Below, in pieces: positions 1 to 10,317 of a stretch of 64,000 nt of DNA (position 1 is the stretch's first letter; every line of letters starts with the position of its first letter). The position numbers were made by a program, and so were the translations under genes. Origin of the DNA: Agapanthus africanus (Eukaryota; Streptophyta; Magnoliopsida; Asparagales; Amaryllidaceae); contig CM057342.1 of NCBI GenBank assembly GCA_030015575.1, positions 618,417,348-618,481,347 on the forward strand. The letters run 5' to 3'. The notes under the pieces were generated by a model, which worked only from the letters and a program-made list of their open reading frames with translations, was not told the origin of the DNA and ran no database searches.

Positions 1-667
1 CTGCCACTGTCATCCCTGGCGTCTGGCGCAAGGACTCAAATCTACGTGCTCGGGCATCTCTAACACTCTGGGGAAGGAAACGGGCTAGAAATATGGTCAC
101 GAACTCCGTCCAGGTCATAGGAGGAAGACCTGCTGCTCTGCCCTTCTCAACGGAATCACACCACTTCTGCGCAAGACCTTCTAGGAGAAAGCTCGCGAAC
201 TCAACCCATCTCGCATCTGCGCATCTGAGGGAACGGCATATCCTGGCCATCCTGTCTATGAAAGACTGTGGGTCCTCGGCTGTATCGGTGCCTGTGAAAA
301 CCGGAGGCTTCAGCCTCATGAACTCTGATAGCGATACTGTAATCACCTCCGTGGCTGCAGGGGCAACTGGCTGTGCGGTAGGTACCATAGCGGTCTCTGG
401 AACTGGTGGAGCTACCTCTGGTCGCTGTGCTCGAAGCGTCTCAACTAGCGATCCTATCATCTGGCGCATCTCCTGCATGCTAGATCCCACCGTCTGGCGC
501 ATCTCCTGCATACCAACCCCTAGCGTGGCGATCTGCTCTGTCACGGCAGGAACACCCTGCTCGGGTACAACCGGCGTACTGCCCGGATCAGTCCGTGTCT
601 CGGACGAGTCAACACGAATCTCGGCCCTCGCGGCCGCTCTCTGTGCCCTCGTAGTCTTAGGCGGCAT
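1..667 (-). CDS. TEK1 gag, N-terminal part (cut by window edge)
   Basis: On the minus strand an ATG at 667-665 opens about 222 codons to the window edge. The start is chosen because it matches the TEK2 gag start, including the RAQRAAAR run in the first residues. Visible family features are a Gln/Met-rich stretch with two MQEMRQ repeats (coiled-coil-like), then the capsid-type core with PPVFTGT, a DPQSF segment, ARICRSLRC and [15 protein letters not shown]. This is the structural polyprotein of a Tekay-type Ty3/gypsy element, which forms the virus-like particle in the cytoplasm. Only the part before the zinc knuckle is present. The plus-strand frame over 93-746 is an antisense shadow. Confidence 0.85.
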   Translation of the reverse strand, partial: MPPKTTRAQRAAARAEIRVDSSETRTDPGSTPVVPEQGVPAVTEQIATLGVGMQEMRQTVGSSMQEMRQMIGSLVETLRAQRPEVAPPVPETAMVPTAQPVAPAATEVITVSLSEFMRLKPPVFTGTDTAEDPQSFIDRMARICRSLRCADARWVEFASFLLEGLAQKWCDSVEKGRAAGLPPMTWTEFVTIFLARFLPQSVRDARARRFESLRQTPGMTVA

Positions 668-892
668 AATGGCTGAAAGAAAATTTAGATTCGATAAGAA
701 CACGGAAATCGAATCGCAAGAATATAAGGAGGGATCAAATCAATAAGTCCTAAGGTCGCGTAAGCGGAGTACCGTGTCGTGAGTATGCCGCGGAACATAC
801 ACACGCTACGCTACCCTGCTGCAGCTACCTACTCCATCATACTAGGGTCATCCTACACTCCGAAGGTAAAACCTACGCTCTGATACCAACTT
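668..892 (-). other. TEK1 leader with primer binding site
   Basis: Untranslated leader between LTR and gag. The primer site, read on the minus strand, is TGGTATCAGAGC (plus 877-888), the 3' end complement of initiator Met tRNA, four bases from the LTR edge at 893. A hairpin lies at 783-800: on the minus strand GTATG and CATAC arms enclose a loop containing palindromic CCGCGG. TEK2 has the same hairpin at the same distance. Confidence 0.85.
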
Positions 893-3800
893 TGTCACGA
901 CCCGAGAATTCGACTCGTGACCGGCACTTAACCACGCAACGTCTACAGGCGCAACGCGGCTAAGTAAGCCGAACCCAGAAATCAAAACCAATAAATATAG
1001 AGTGATTTTAAAACATTTTGTAAAAAACAATCGTACCTGTCTGGAAAACTTCAATTTATTTAGTAGAAATCCTTTTGAAGTTTAAAAGTTATGAGTTTTT
1101 ATAATTTTGGTAACATTTCCCTTTTTAAAACATTTGCCCCGCTAGTCAAAAAGAAACAAGGTGTAACAGAAATGACGAGTAAAATGAATGAAGCATCACA
1201 ATAAGATATACGACGCCGTAGCGAAGAATACACAGTAGAGCAAGGACAATATCATAAAAGATGAGACTGCAAAAGTAAAGTCGGCTCACATGCGAGCTCG
1301 ACACCAGAATATAAAATCATACATATCGTCCTCACAACTGTCTCTAAGTCAATACAGAAAAGTAGATGGAGAGTACTAGATACATCAATATACAACTGAA
1401 AGATAACAGATACCGTACAAAACCCGCCTATCAGCAAAAGGCTATCTCTGCTCAAAAAGGGTATCTGTACCAAAAGATGCGGTAACAGCCAGCCGTGACT
1501 ACTCCCAAGGGCAACCTGCAAATACTGTGGCACAACGGGGGTGAGTTGCCAACTCGTGAATAGAGATAACATATAAAGGTAATCGCGCGCATGCACGTAC
1601 AGCGCTACTCTAACAAATGCCAGCAGATGATATCAATGCGAGGTAAGCAGTATGCATAATAATAATGCAAGTCCTCTATCAGGTGATATAACTATAGGAT
1701 GAGATGTGATAATGAATGCTAAGCATGGGAATATAGCATCTACATGAAGTATCGAGGTGGACTACATATGTATGTATGCACCACAAATCCCAACATCCCA
1801 AACGCCGGTACTCCATCGGCCCTCATATCCTGTATATCCCTGAGAATCCCGGGTGCCCAACATCGGCACCCAAATATCATAAATACTCGTGTCTAGCATC
1901 GACACGCAAACATCCTGTATCGGGCATCCGTCAATCCGGGTCAGCCCTCTCTCAATACATCGGGAATCCGTCAGTCCGGGTCATCCCTCTCTCAATACAT
2001 CGGGCATCCGTCAGTCCGGGTCAGCCCTATATCAATCCTTCGGGCATCCGTCAGTCCGGGTCAGCCCTATATCAATCCATCGGGCATCCGTCATTCCGGG
2101 TCAGCCCTCTCTCAGTACATGCCTCTAGCACCGAGAAAACACGGGGCGACGCCCCAAAACATCATATCAAGGGAACCGGGTTTTTAAATGATTACTTGTT
2201 TGAAACAAAGCACGGTTCCCAAATCCAGAAATCACATGAAATCTCAACCAATAATACAAGTAATTGTGATGTGATATGTGCATCAAATATGTATATCAAG
2301 TCATATCACATAAAAATGAGCTACAATGCAATGATCCAATGTGATATAGGTATCAAGTATGAAATCCAAGTCATGTCATGCATAGATGAGCTACAACAAT
2401 ATACAACAGTATGATCATGGCAGTTCTATCAGTTCTAAGCAATATATAAAGATGGCAGGGAATGCAATATGTGATGACAATCCATGGTATGGTATATGCA
2501 ATATATAGCAATAAGGTCCTATCAGCCCTGACGCATAACGCCATGCGGGCGATATCCCCGTAGATGTGAAATCTACTCACCGAGCCTCGTGCTAAGTGTA
2601 TCCAACAACTTGCTTGCCCTTCTTCGCAGCGTCCGTCTCACTGGCCTGCGAACCTAGAATCACATAACATATATCACACATAAGCTCATTTCACAAAAAC
2701 GCGACATTACGGTCCAACTAGACACTCGTGTCGCAAACCAATCGCGCGTGTGCGCGATACGCTAAAACGTGTGATCACGCGCCATGAAACTACCCCGACG
2801 CGCCGCGATACGCAGAAACCCAAACCCACTCACGTATCACGCGTGTCGCGAAGGTTTAGAAAAACGGCAAAATAGGTATTTGGTCCCAGATTTTTCTACA
2901 GAACTAAACTTACAAAAATATATATACCATAGAACTATTCACACTAGCAGACACCTACAGGACCCAAAAATCCCCAAAACCCCACACATCTGGCCGCAAA
3001 TTGCGGCCAGAATGAAGAAATCGGCGGCCCACTGTAGCATTATGGGGGTCGGGTTTCACCTGGGGTATCAGCACATCATCACTATACTACAGTCTTCTCA
3101 ATTTCATTTATATCACCTCGGGTCAATAGCAGATCCAGAAAAGCTCAAATTTAGCTTAAAAACGACAAATTGCATCAATTAGGGAAACATGTGGTATTTT
3201 AGTGTAACAGGGGTTAAACTAAGTTACTATGGCCTCAATAACTCACTAATGACCTACTGAAACCAATTCTCACCTTACCAGCACAAAGTTCCCTCTAAAC
3301 ACCCCATATCGCACTAAAACGCACTAAAATCCAATAACCGATGCAAAACTACACTAACTAGGCAAACTAGGGAAGCAAGATAGGAAGTATACCTCATACT
3401 TAACCCTAGAGAGTTGCAGGAAGATGAAGAAGTGAAGAGAAGGGGCTGCACTGCGTGATGGGGCTGATGCTGCTCACTGGAATGCTTGCTGGTGCTGTTG
3501 CTGAATGCTGCTGCTTCTGGCTTCAGGGGTTGCTGTTGTTGTGTTTGCTGCTGCTGCTGGGGTGTTGCAAGGTAAGTGTGTGTGTGTGTGAGTGTGTGAG
3601 GGTTTTGAGAGAAAGAAACAAGGAATGAGAGAGGGAAAATCATCACTCCAAATGTCAACCTCCCACTCTCTCTCTCTTCATTAATGGCAAGCATGGGCTA
3701 AGCCATGATGCCCACTCTCTCTCTCTCAAGTCAACACTCACAACCATTCAAATTAAAGTAACCTTTTTAACTAATTAATTAAACTCACTTATAACCCAAA

Positions 3801-4020
3801 AGACTTAATCCTATAATTAACCCACCATGGTTAATAATTATGGTATTTACTTCATTTAAAAACCCTAGTTTACATGCACATATGTGTGCAAGCCTAGGAA
3901 AATTTTGGAAAAATATTTATTAAATTAGGAAAAATATTTAAAACACAGTTTGGTAAACTTTTTGTTAAAAACCATTATTTAAATATAATTATTCACTAAC
4001 CCTTATCCTAAGGTGTTACA
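893..4020 (-). repeat. TEK1 5' LTR (3128 bp)
   Basis: Begins TGTCACGACC and ends GGTGTTACA on the plus strand, so both termini carry the TG...CA inverted dinucleotide. It holds no coding sequence I can support. Noted inside: a 5 x 40 bp tandem array (1919-2118), a GT-rich microsatellite near 3575-3600, CT runs near 3665-3678 and 3713-3726, and two short blocks shared with the TEK2 LTR (around 1524-1559 and 2556-2582). Confidence 0.86.
1919..2118. repeat. Five-unit 40-bp tandem repeat in TEK1 LTR
   Basis: Five consecutive units of exactly 40 bp, each built on CGGGCATCCGTCAGTCCGGG followed by TCA(G/T)CCCTCTCTCAATAC or a close variant. Units start at 1919, 1959, 1999, 2039 and 2079. Units 3 and 4 share the variant ending CTATATCAATCC, which suggests a later duplication of that pair. 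There is no spacer between units. Confidence 0.93.
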
Positions 4021-4281
4021 ACACCGATATCAATAAGGGCAATGAGAAAAAGTGAGGAATTCCTAAAACTCGAACTAACCTAATCCTAACCCTAGGAAGC
4101 TTTTTATCATCTTTTATCTCATTAGTAGAACTTAAAAAAAATCACCAATTTTTTGGATTTAACTCGTTAAAGCATAAAGAAAAAGATTCCATCTCCCTGT
4201 GGATCGACCCGTACTCAACCATTTAGCTACCAAGCGAAACCGTCTTGATTGCGGTAATTAAAAATACGCAAAAACGTAACA
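4021..4281 (+). repeat. ATH 5' LTR, 3' fragment
   Basis: AT-rich segment ending in CGTAACA seven bases before the primer site. It contains CCCTGTGGATCGACCC, a stretch I recognise from LTR ends of Athila and Tat-type elements. The outer part of this LTR is beyond TEK1, off-window. Confidence 0.75.
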
Positions 4282-4288
4282 GTCAAAA

Positions 4289-4306
4289 TGGCGCCGTTGC
4301 CGGGGA
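4289..4306 (+). other. ATH primer binding site (Asp tRNA)
   Basis: TGGCGCCGTTGCCGGGGA is an 18-base complement of the 3' end of plant Asp tRNA, the usual primer for reverse transcription in Athila and Tat elements. Confidence 0.93.
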
Positions 4307-5398
4307 GGCGGTAGTTTAATTCTTTGTGTAATTTCGGGTTAATTAAAAAATATAAAAATTGAAAAATTGAAAAACCAAAAACAAAAAAAAATCATCTTGT
4401 TATTTTTGATTAGTTTTTGTGCAAGTGTGCAGGCCTGGAGCAAACTCAGTGAACAAATCAAGATTCAGGGGATCTAAACAAATAGAGGAGAACCAACTAA
4501 GTACAGAGACCAAATTTGAAGATCCAAACCAACTGTTCAGCCGTGGAACCGCGGCAGAAGCAAGGGTTTGACCGTGGAACCGCGGTCAACGGGTGATGTC
4601 GGCAACTAAAAACTCTCTGTGAGTATCTCTTTTCTCCTCTCCTCTCCTCTGCACTCCACTGAAATATTTTTCCTGCAGGATTCTTTGCACAGATTCTCTT
4701 CCCCGCAGGATTCTTTAAACCGCAGCTAAAATAAAATTTTTGAAAGTGTTTTAGATTTTTGGTTGTTCCTGCTTTGCATAATTAATACGGAATTCAAGAG
4801 GCTATAACACCAACTCAGATCGGGTGGGGATTTCATCACCCTTCCTAAGACCCTAAAAATCACTAAAAGCATACGCATCACCCTTAAGCTCAATTAAAAA
4901 ATATCTAGACTCAGCCAACTAAGGACTGTCGTGCTCAATAGGACAGAGGAAGGTTGTGGGCATTCAATCGTTTATCTAAACATGATTTTGTAGTGCCTAG
5001 ACTAGACAAGTGAGAAAGGTAATTTTAAAAGGCCCGTCTCACGGTGATTCGTGAGCGGAACCCTCCTTTCTTCATTTGTGCTTACCTGGCAACAATTGGC
5101 AGTGAAGAGACGATTTGAGGGTTATCTCACAACTTGTCACTTTGGAACAGTTAGGAGCAGTCTAGTGGACTTAGAAGACCGTAGCTCTAGATTTGATTAT
5201 GCATGTTTTAACTGTGATTATTTGAAGTAAGTCCGTACACATTCTTGCAAAACTCTTTCTAAAAAAACAAAATCTTTTATAAAAACTTGCCCTGTGACAC
5301 CAAAATCCCCTTTCACTCACCTTTCATCCGCATTTTCTTCATTGACTTTTTCTTACCCTCACATTCTACACTTTGACTATACTAAACTCCTTTAGTGT
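4307..5398 (+). other. ATH untranslated leader
   Basis: No supported reading frame. The notable item is a GC-rich module at 4541-4585: two direct copies of CCGTGGAACCGCGG (4541-4554 and 4572-4585) with a 17-base spacer, starting 252 bases after the primer site. Similar modules occur in the copia leaders of this window. CT-rich sequence lies near 4630-4665. Confidence 0.7.
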
Positions 5399-5667
5399 AT
5401 GTCCATTTGGACTCGAGACAATAGTGTTCGCCTAGTCCATGTTTTGTTAGTCGTTACCGACTACGCGATCGACTCCGTCGTCGAAACTCCCTCCACACCT
5501 CTTTCATCTTTACCTTTGCCGACCAACTCCGACGTTGACCGGAATTGTGTTCATTCATCTTCATCTTCATTTTCATCACCACCAAATTCTTTTGAGATGT
5601 CAGGATTTCCTCCTAACATCCCTTTACCTCCCCCGGGACTGATTCCACCTCATCTGGGTGCAATAAC
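5399..5667 (+). pseudogene. ATH gag, N-terminal part
   Basis: Starts at an ATG in the position expected for Athila gag. The piece before the COP1 insertion is about 90 residues, low in complexity, rich in Ser and Pro, with runs such as SSSSSFSS and PPPGLIPPHLG. I assign it by position between the Asp primer site and the clear gag core that resumes at 28148; by sequence alone the N-terminus is not diagnostic. Fossil, split by a later element. Confidence 0.6.
5663..5667. other. Target site duplication of COP1, left copy (ATAAC)
   Basis: ATAAC directly before the COP1 5' LTR. The same five bases follow the 3' LTR at 28143-28147. Confidence 0.93.
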
Positions 5668-7885
5668 TGTTGGAGATAGTGCCCTCAGAGTCAATTATTG
5701 GATCACAGGCACGTGATTGCAATGATTGAGGGAGGACCTATCCCGGTCGGACAGTCTTACTCGAAATGATAGTATGCTATCTGGTTTACCTTTATCATCG
5801 TGTACTGCTTTAGGTGACCTGACAGGTCGCTATTGCACGTTGATAGAGCCCCTAGGATTCTTGCTTGACTGCCAGCAGTATGAGGGTGATCATATAAGTG
5901 AGAGCTGGAGTCTATAAGCACATCCTTAAAAGGTCCCTAGTCGTGGGAGTTTCGAGACAGGGCATCGATTCTCCAGAGTAGACTAGTGTATACAGTCGAG
6001 ACCCCGACGAGGGGCGGTGGCCGGTCTCATAAGCCACTGGTGTCAGTTGGTTCACCTAAGATGTATACAGGTGCTCATTAGGTTATGAGTACACCGGACA
6101 GGACTCGCCGGGAACATGCTAGTTGGTCTTATACCTGACGTCAGATAGCAGTTCCTTGGTGACATGTGTACAGGTTAGTTCATCGACCTGGGGATCGTCA
6201 TGTGTCTCGTGTGAGTTCCCACTGTGCTTTGATTACTACCCTACCATGGCTCAAAGGAGTCGTGCAAACAGGTTTTAGTTGGGTACAGTCCCGAGCTACA
6301 TGGAGGCAGTGAGCGGATCTTCAGGGGTTCGTCTCTCCCGGTATTGGGGGTGAGGTCGAGCTGTGTCTAGGAGAGCCATTACACGAAGTCCTTGGCCAAG
6401 GCAGGAGATTTACTGGTAGGTATTCCAGTAGTATCTCAGGGTGTTCTGGGCTACACTCCGACATGACTTGTACCGCTTTTGGGGGTCTGACTTTTACCAA
6501 CCCCCTAGGCCCGACATGCGATGCTCATAGACGAACGGACCGGACTGTATGGATATTGTCACTGACAGGCTCAGTAGGGTGTCAGGATGAGTTCGCTCAT
6601 CGACGTCCCTTTTGGTCAATAGCTGGTGGCCCGTTACGTATTGGCTTATACCTCTGACGTGCTAGTGGTTAAATCCACAGCCATAGTATTGACGAGTCTT
6701 TAGAGTCCACCACACTTTCAGTTACTCAAGCTTTCGGGCGAAACGCTGTAGAGGCCGTATGGAGATATGGCAGGATCCGATCAGATACGTGCGGTATTGC
6801 ACGGGTCAGGATCGGACGGTTTGTACTAGTGGCCGTATGGATATATGGCAGGGTTCGATCTGATACGTGCGGTATTGCACGGATCAGGATCGGACGAACA
6901 TTACTAGCCGGCTTTGGTTTAAGCCGGATCCTAGTATAGTACAGTGTAGATTTTGTCTCATTGCATTTGTATCCGGACGGAATACAGATGCGGGTGTGTA
7001 TGCACTGTATCGGGGTTTTCCTGTAATTTATTACGGGACCAGTTTTCTGGAGTTGCCAGTTTGCATTCCGTTCCGGCCGGTTTTCCTTTGTTCTTTCCCG
7101 GCCGGACTTTTCCGATGAAGGGGGTTATTTGCAATTGTGCAAATAACTTTTGTGGAGGGGGTTTCTTGCAAATATATTCATTATGATATGTTTAGCATCT
7201 TTCATCCATGATGGTGCATTAATTGAGATTTGAAAGGGTATGGAGTGATAAGTATGGTTGATGTTTTTTTGCTTTATGATGTGGTCACCTTTTCTTTTCT
7301 CCTACACTCACCTCCCTTCATGAGTTTTGTTTATCCCTCCACCATTCTCACAAATGAGGGGCCGGCCACAACTTTGAGGAGAGAAGGAAAATGAGAGAGG
7401 TTCATTTCATTTGGTGTGGGAAATTAATCATCCATCTCATTTTTCCATTGCTACCATAAATCCCCAAGTTCATATCTTGTTGATTCCTCCATCAAGGCAA
7501 CTACAAACCCCATTGAGACAAAGCGCATTCTACACTACATTCTACAGCACATCTTGGGCACGTCGACTTGCCAGCTTCGTGCCCGAGTTGCCTCGGCATT
7601 GAGGTGGGAGCCCGTAAAAGATACAGACGATGTGGTGCCCTTCCGGCAAGGAGGCGACGGCCGAAGTTTCCGCGGGAGATCGGGACGATGACGAGAAGAC
7701 CGGAGGATTCGGATCACTCGGTATATCTCTAACCCGTCTTGTTGTTAGCTAGATCTAGTTTAATGGCCCGATCCGGGGTTTAGTGCGCGGTGGTGCCGGT
7801 TTGCTAAGTTCGCAAAATTAAAGTTTATCACCGTTTTCGCATTTGGCCGTCGGATTGACTGCCGGGACGCCGCCGTGCACTTACA
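5668..7885 (+). repeat. COP1 5' LTR (2218 bp)
   Basis: Starts TGTTGGAGATAGTGCCCTC, ends GTGCACTTACA, one base before the primer site. Its central part (for example CATCGATTCTCCAGAGTAGA near 5963) is homologous to the LTRs of COP2, COP3 and COP5, so these belong to one clan despite different termini. A tandem hairpin repeat lies at 6753-6907. The short frames inside are not supported as genes. Confidence 0.93.
6753..6907 (+). repeat. 78-bp tandem duplication with hairpin, COP1 LTR
   Basis: Two units, 6753-6830 and 6831-6907, both beginning GGCCGTATGGA. Each can fold: outer arms TCCGATC/GATCGGA in unit 1, TTCGATC/GATCGGA in unit 2, and inner arms GTGC/GCAC around GGTATT in both. The other LTR carries the same pair at about 27010-27164. 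COP4 has one hairpin at the matching place (51133-51171) with unrelated arm sequence. Confidence 0.85.
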
Positions 7886-7886
7886 C

Positions 7887-7899
7887 TGGTATCAGAGCC
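7887..7899 (+). other. COP1 primer binding site (Met tRNA)
   Basis: TGGTATCAGAGCC, one base after the LTR end. It complements the 3' end of initiator Met tRNA, the usual copia primer. Confidence 0.92.
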
Positions 7900-8100
7900 T
7901 CGCCATTAACTTCGTCTAGCTTTGTTTGATGTGTTTGCATTTCCGATCGACCAAAATTCCAAAAACTCGCGTTTTTCCTCACATCAGTTTTCTGTCGAAA
8001 TTTTTTGAACTCCAAAAATTTTTCAGGTTGTAAAAAGCTAATGTACTGGAAATTCTAAGACTACTGGAAAAATTCGACACAGTCAGTCGACCACTGAAGC

Positions 8101-8141
8101 GCGGAACCGCGGCCAAACCCCCCCTTGGGCCGCGGTTCCGC
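8101..8141 (+). other. GC-rich inverted-repeat module, COP1 leader
   Basis: GCGGAACCGCGGCC (8101-8114) and its exact reverse complement (8128-8141) around a 13-base C-rich loop. It sits 214 bases after the start of the primer site. It is the most symmetric of six such modules in this window. Confidence 0.95.
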
Positions 8142-9317
8142 CGCACATTGGTGTCGTCACTGCATCATTTTTTTCCAGTGGGCTTCTGGGCTAATTTTAG
8201 GGGTTTTGGAATATTAATATTAGGCCCAGATTTTCTGTGAATGCTACAGTATTGTTTTGGGGCCCACTTGTTAATTTTTGATCGATCGGATATTTTAAAC
8301 ACATTATTTCACAGTATTTACATTATATCTGCGACCGTGAATGTCAATCGATCGGTAAATCCAGTCTAACTGCTATAGCCCGGTTAGACGGATTTGCGAA
8401 CGTGACTTTCACGTTGATGTTTTGTGATTTTGCTGTGATGTTGCGGATCGGTCGTGGGGGATAGCCTGGATGCAATGCTAGTACAGTTTCTGTTGTATTA
8501 TGTACATTTGATATTGCGGGGCGAGCGTCCGACATGTGGACTGCCGTCACTGCCTGTTTGTATTATTCTTTTGGGGCACGACCTGGTTGCGGTCGATGTA
8601 CCCGTTGTATGTATATTTTATATTCTGTACTAGGATTGCCCCGCGGAGGGGTGCACGGATAGCCGGGTTCTAGAGGGCAACAAGCCCGCATCTCATGGCA
8701 TTGAGACGGAGGGGGCTTTACTCTAGGATTGGCGGGCTATTCGCCGCGCTCGTAGGGGGTACAGGTTGACCCAGGAGGGGTGCCCGAGTTACCGGATTCC
8801 GTGAAGTGTTGGGTGGTCCATTCACGTTGCTGAAGGGGGCTGCCTCGCTTCAGGTTTTGGCGGGTAACTTGCCGCGCCCGTAGGGGTCTAGGATTTCATT
8901 GCACAGGCTATCCACACGACCAGGGGAACGTCGGGTTTCAGTAGTGGCTCTGTGAAACCCGGGGATCCCAGATATCTGTATTGTTCTGTGATGCTGTACA
9001 TTTCTGTGATGTTGCTTTTTTATGACGCCTTGAGCGAAATATAATATATTGGTATATATATTAGTAGATGTTGTATATGTTTTACATCCGCGCTAGTCCA
9101 GTCCCCGCTCTGTCGTTAGTTAGCTAACCTAACGGGTAATGACGGGACCCAGTGGCGAAAGCGGATGGCATATACGTACATCAGTATATTTTCGTTCTTT
9201 GTGGTGTGATCAATTGATGGGACTGCGTTGATTCGGATCAATGCAAGTTAAAACAAACCTATTCTGATGTTGTTGGAACACTTTTCAAAAAGCTGTTATT
9301 GCAAGGACGTTCACTTT

Positions 9318-9545
9318 TGTTTTGCATCGTGGTATTCATTTGGAATATCCTGCTCCTCAGTCGACGAGGCAAGGGCCGAGATCCCTTCACCGGAAGTGAC
9401 CCCTTGGACAGAAGTTTGCGTCAGGGCACTAACTTCACTATAGCCGATTACTTTTGCTTTGCATCGCGGTATTCATTTGGAATATCCTGCACCCCATTCT
9501 ACGGGGAAAGAGACGAGATCCCTTCACCGGGAGCGACCTCTTTAG
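9318..9545 (+). other. Tandem pair of triple-hairpin units, COP1 leader
   Basis: Unit 1 (9318-9406) and unit 2 (9454-9545) each start TTTGCATCG. Each holds a GGTATTC/GAATATCC stem, a second stem (CCTC/GAGG in unit 1, CCCC/GGGG in unit 2) and a third hairpin-like segment around CCCTTCACCGG. Units repeat about 136 bases apart. Confidence 0.8.
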
Positions 9546-10317
9546 TAAAGGTTTTCGTCACTATATTTTCTAAAAAGCTATCCGTTCCTTCAACGATATC
9601 AAGTTCATTACGTTAAAGGTTTTCGCCAGAAACCATTCGTAGCCCTTCATCATTTCAGTTAAATATTCGGTAGTATTCAAGCTATGTATTTTGACCTCAC
9701 GCCAAGGCATAGTGTTTGGTAGTTGCCGGGTATTTATCTGTTGCATAGATAGATGCGTTGGTTTGGGACAGTCGTACTACTATTTTGGCCTACGTCAAGG
9801 GTATGTACGGGTGGGTTCAAATTAACCTGGACAATGATGGGTAGAACTTGACATGTGACTTCTGATATTTTGACCTCACGCCAAGGTCATAAGAGCATGG
9901 GGTAGAATTCACATCGGGAGTTTCAAAAGAACTGAAACTTGCCAGATATGCGCATACCTTCTGGAGTATGATACCGTGAGCGGATTCCGTCACGTTATCA
10001 TGCGATGATGGTTGGATCCCGATTCCCACTGATGAGTTGGTTTACTCCTCGGGTGACCCCGACTAATTCTTCTTTCAGGTTTGGAGGAGAATTTGAGGTA
10101 CAGTGGGAGGTTTCCAGATTAGATAAATTGGTAACCATTCTGATCTAGGTTTGAGTGCACGCTGAGTGTTTCTTTTCTCTCTCTCTCTGGCAGCGACCAT
10201 TGATCCGACCCTAAGACTATGACTCAGTGACCAAGTTGACCGAACCTTCTTAACACTGGCTTTTGGATTGTCAGAGTTGCAGACCTCATTGCCACTCCTA
10301 CTTTTACCCTTTTCTCC

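Larger units (their letters stand above)
1..4020 (-). mobile_element. TEK1: Tekay/Del-type Ty3/gypsy retrotransposon, 5' end only
   Basis: Minus-strand element entering from the left edge. Read on its own strand it has a 5' LTR (4020 down to 893), a Met-tRNA primer site, a short leader and the start of gag. The rest of gag-pol and the 3' LTR are outside the window. It is a sister of TEK2: the gag N-terminus and leader align clearly, but the LTRs are alike only in islands. It lies in the 5' LTR of ATH; the five bases after its outer edge (ACACC, 4021-4025) are the expected target duplication, whose partner is off-window. Age cannot be estimated from one LTR. Confidence 0.88.
4021..5667 (+). 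mobile_element. ATH: Athila-type Ty3/gypsy element, left part
   Basis: Left visible part of the oldest element. It holds the 3' end of the 5' LTR, the Asp-tRNA primer site, a leader of about 1.1 kb and the first part of gag. TEK1 interrupts the LTR on the left and COP1 interrupts gag on the right. The element resumes at 28148. The five bases ATAAC before COP1 (5663-5667) reappear at 28143-28147, which shows the two parts were one. Confidence 0.88.
7900..10193 (+). other. COP1 structured leader (about 2.3 kb)
   Basis: No long reading frame. In order it holds: a GC module (8101-8141, perfect 14-bp inverted repeat), two successive composite stem-loops (about 8640-8765 and 8770-8890), a tandem pair of triple hairpins (9318-9406 and 9454-9545), three TTGGC/TTGAC motifs (9691, 9785, 9870), a hairpin with arms AGTTTCA/TGAAACT (9919-9939), and a pyrimidine tract ending in CAG at 10193. 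The same series appears in COP2, COP3 and COP5, so the leader is a family trait and not random sequence. Confidence 0.8.

Noticed and set aside
93-746. Plus-strand open frame of 217 codons
   Set aside because: Antisense of TEK1 gag; the minus-strand translation has clear gag motifs, and TEK2 shows the same antisense openness.
1919-2118. CRISPR-like array
   Set aside because: Units are contiguous with no variable spacers, inside a plant LTR.
3314-3694. Minus-strand frame rich in Gln, Ser and His-Thr repeats within the TEK1 LTR
   Set aside because: Low-complexity translation of microsatellite-like DNA inside an LTR; no counterpart in the TEK2 LTR.
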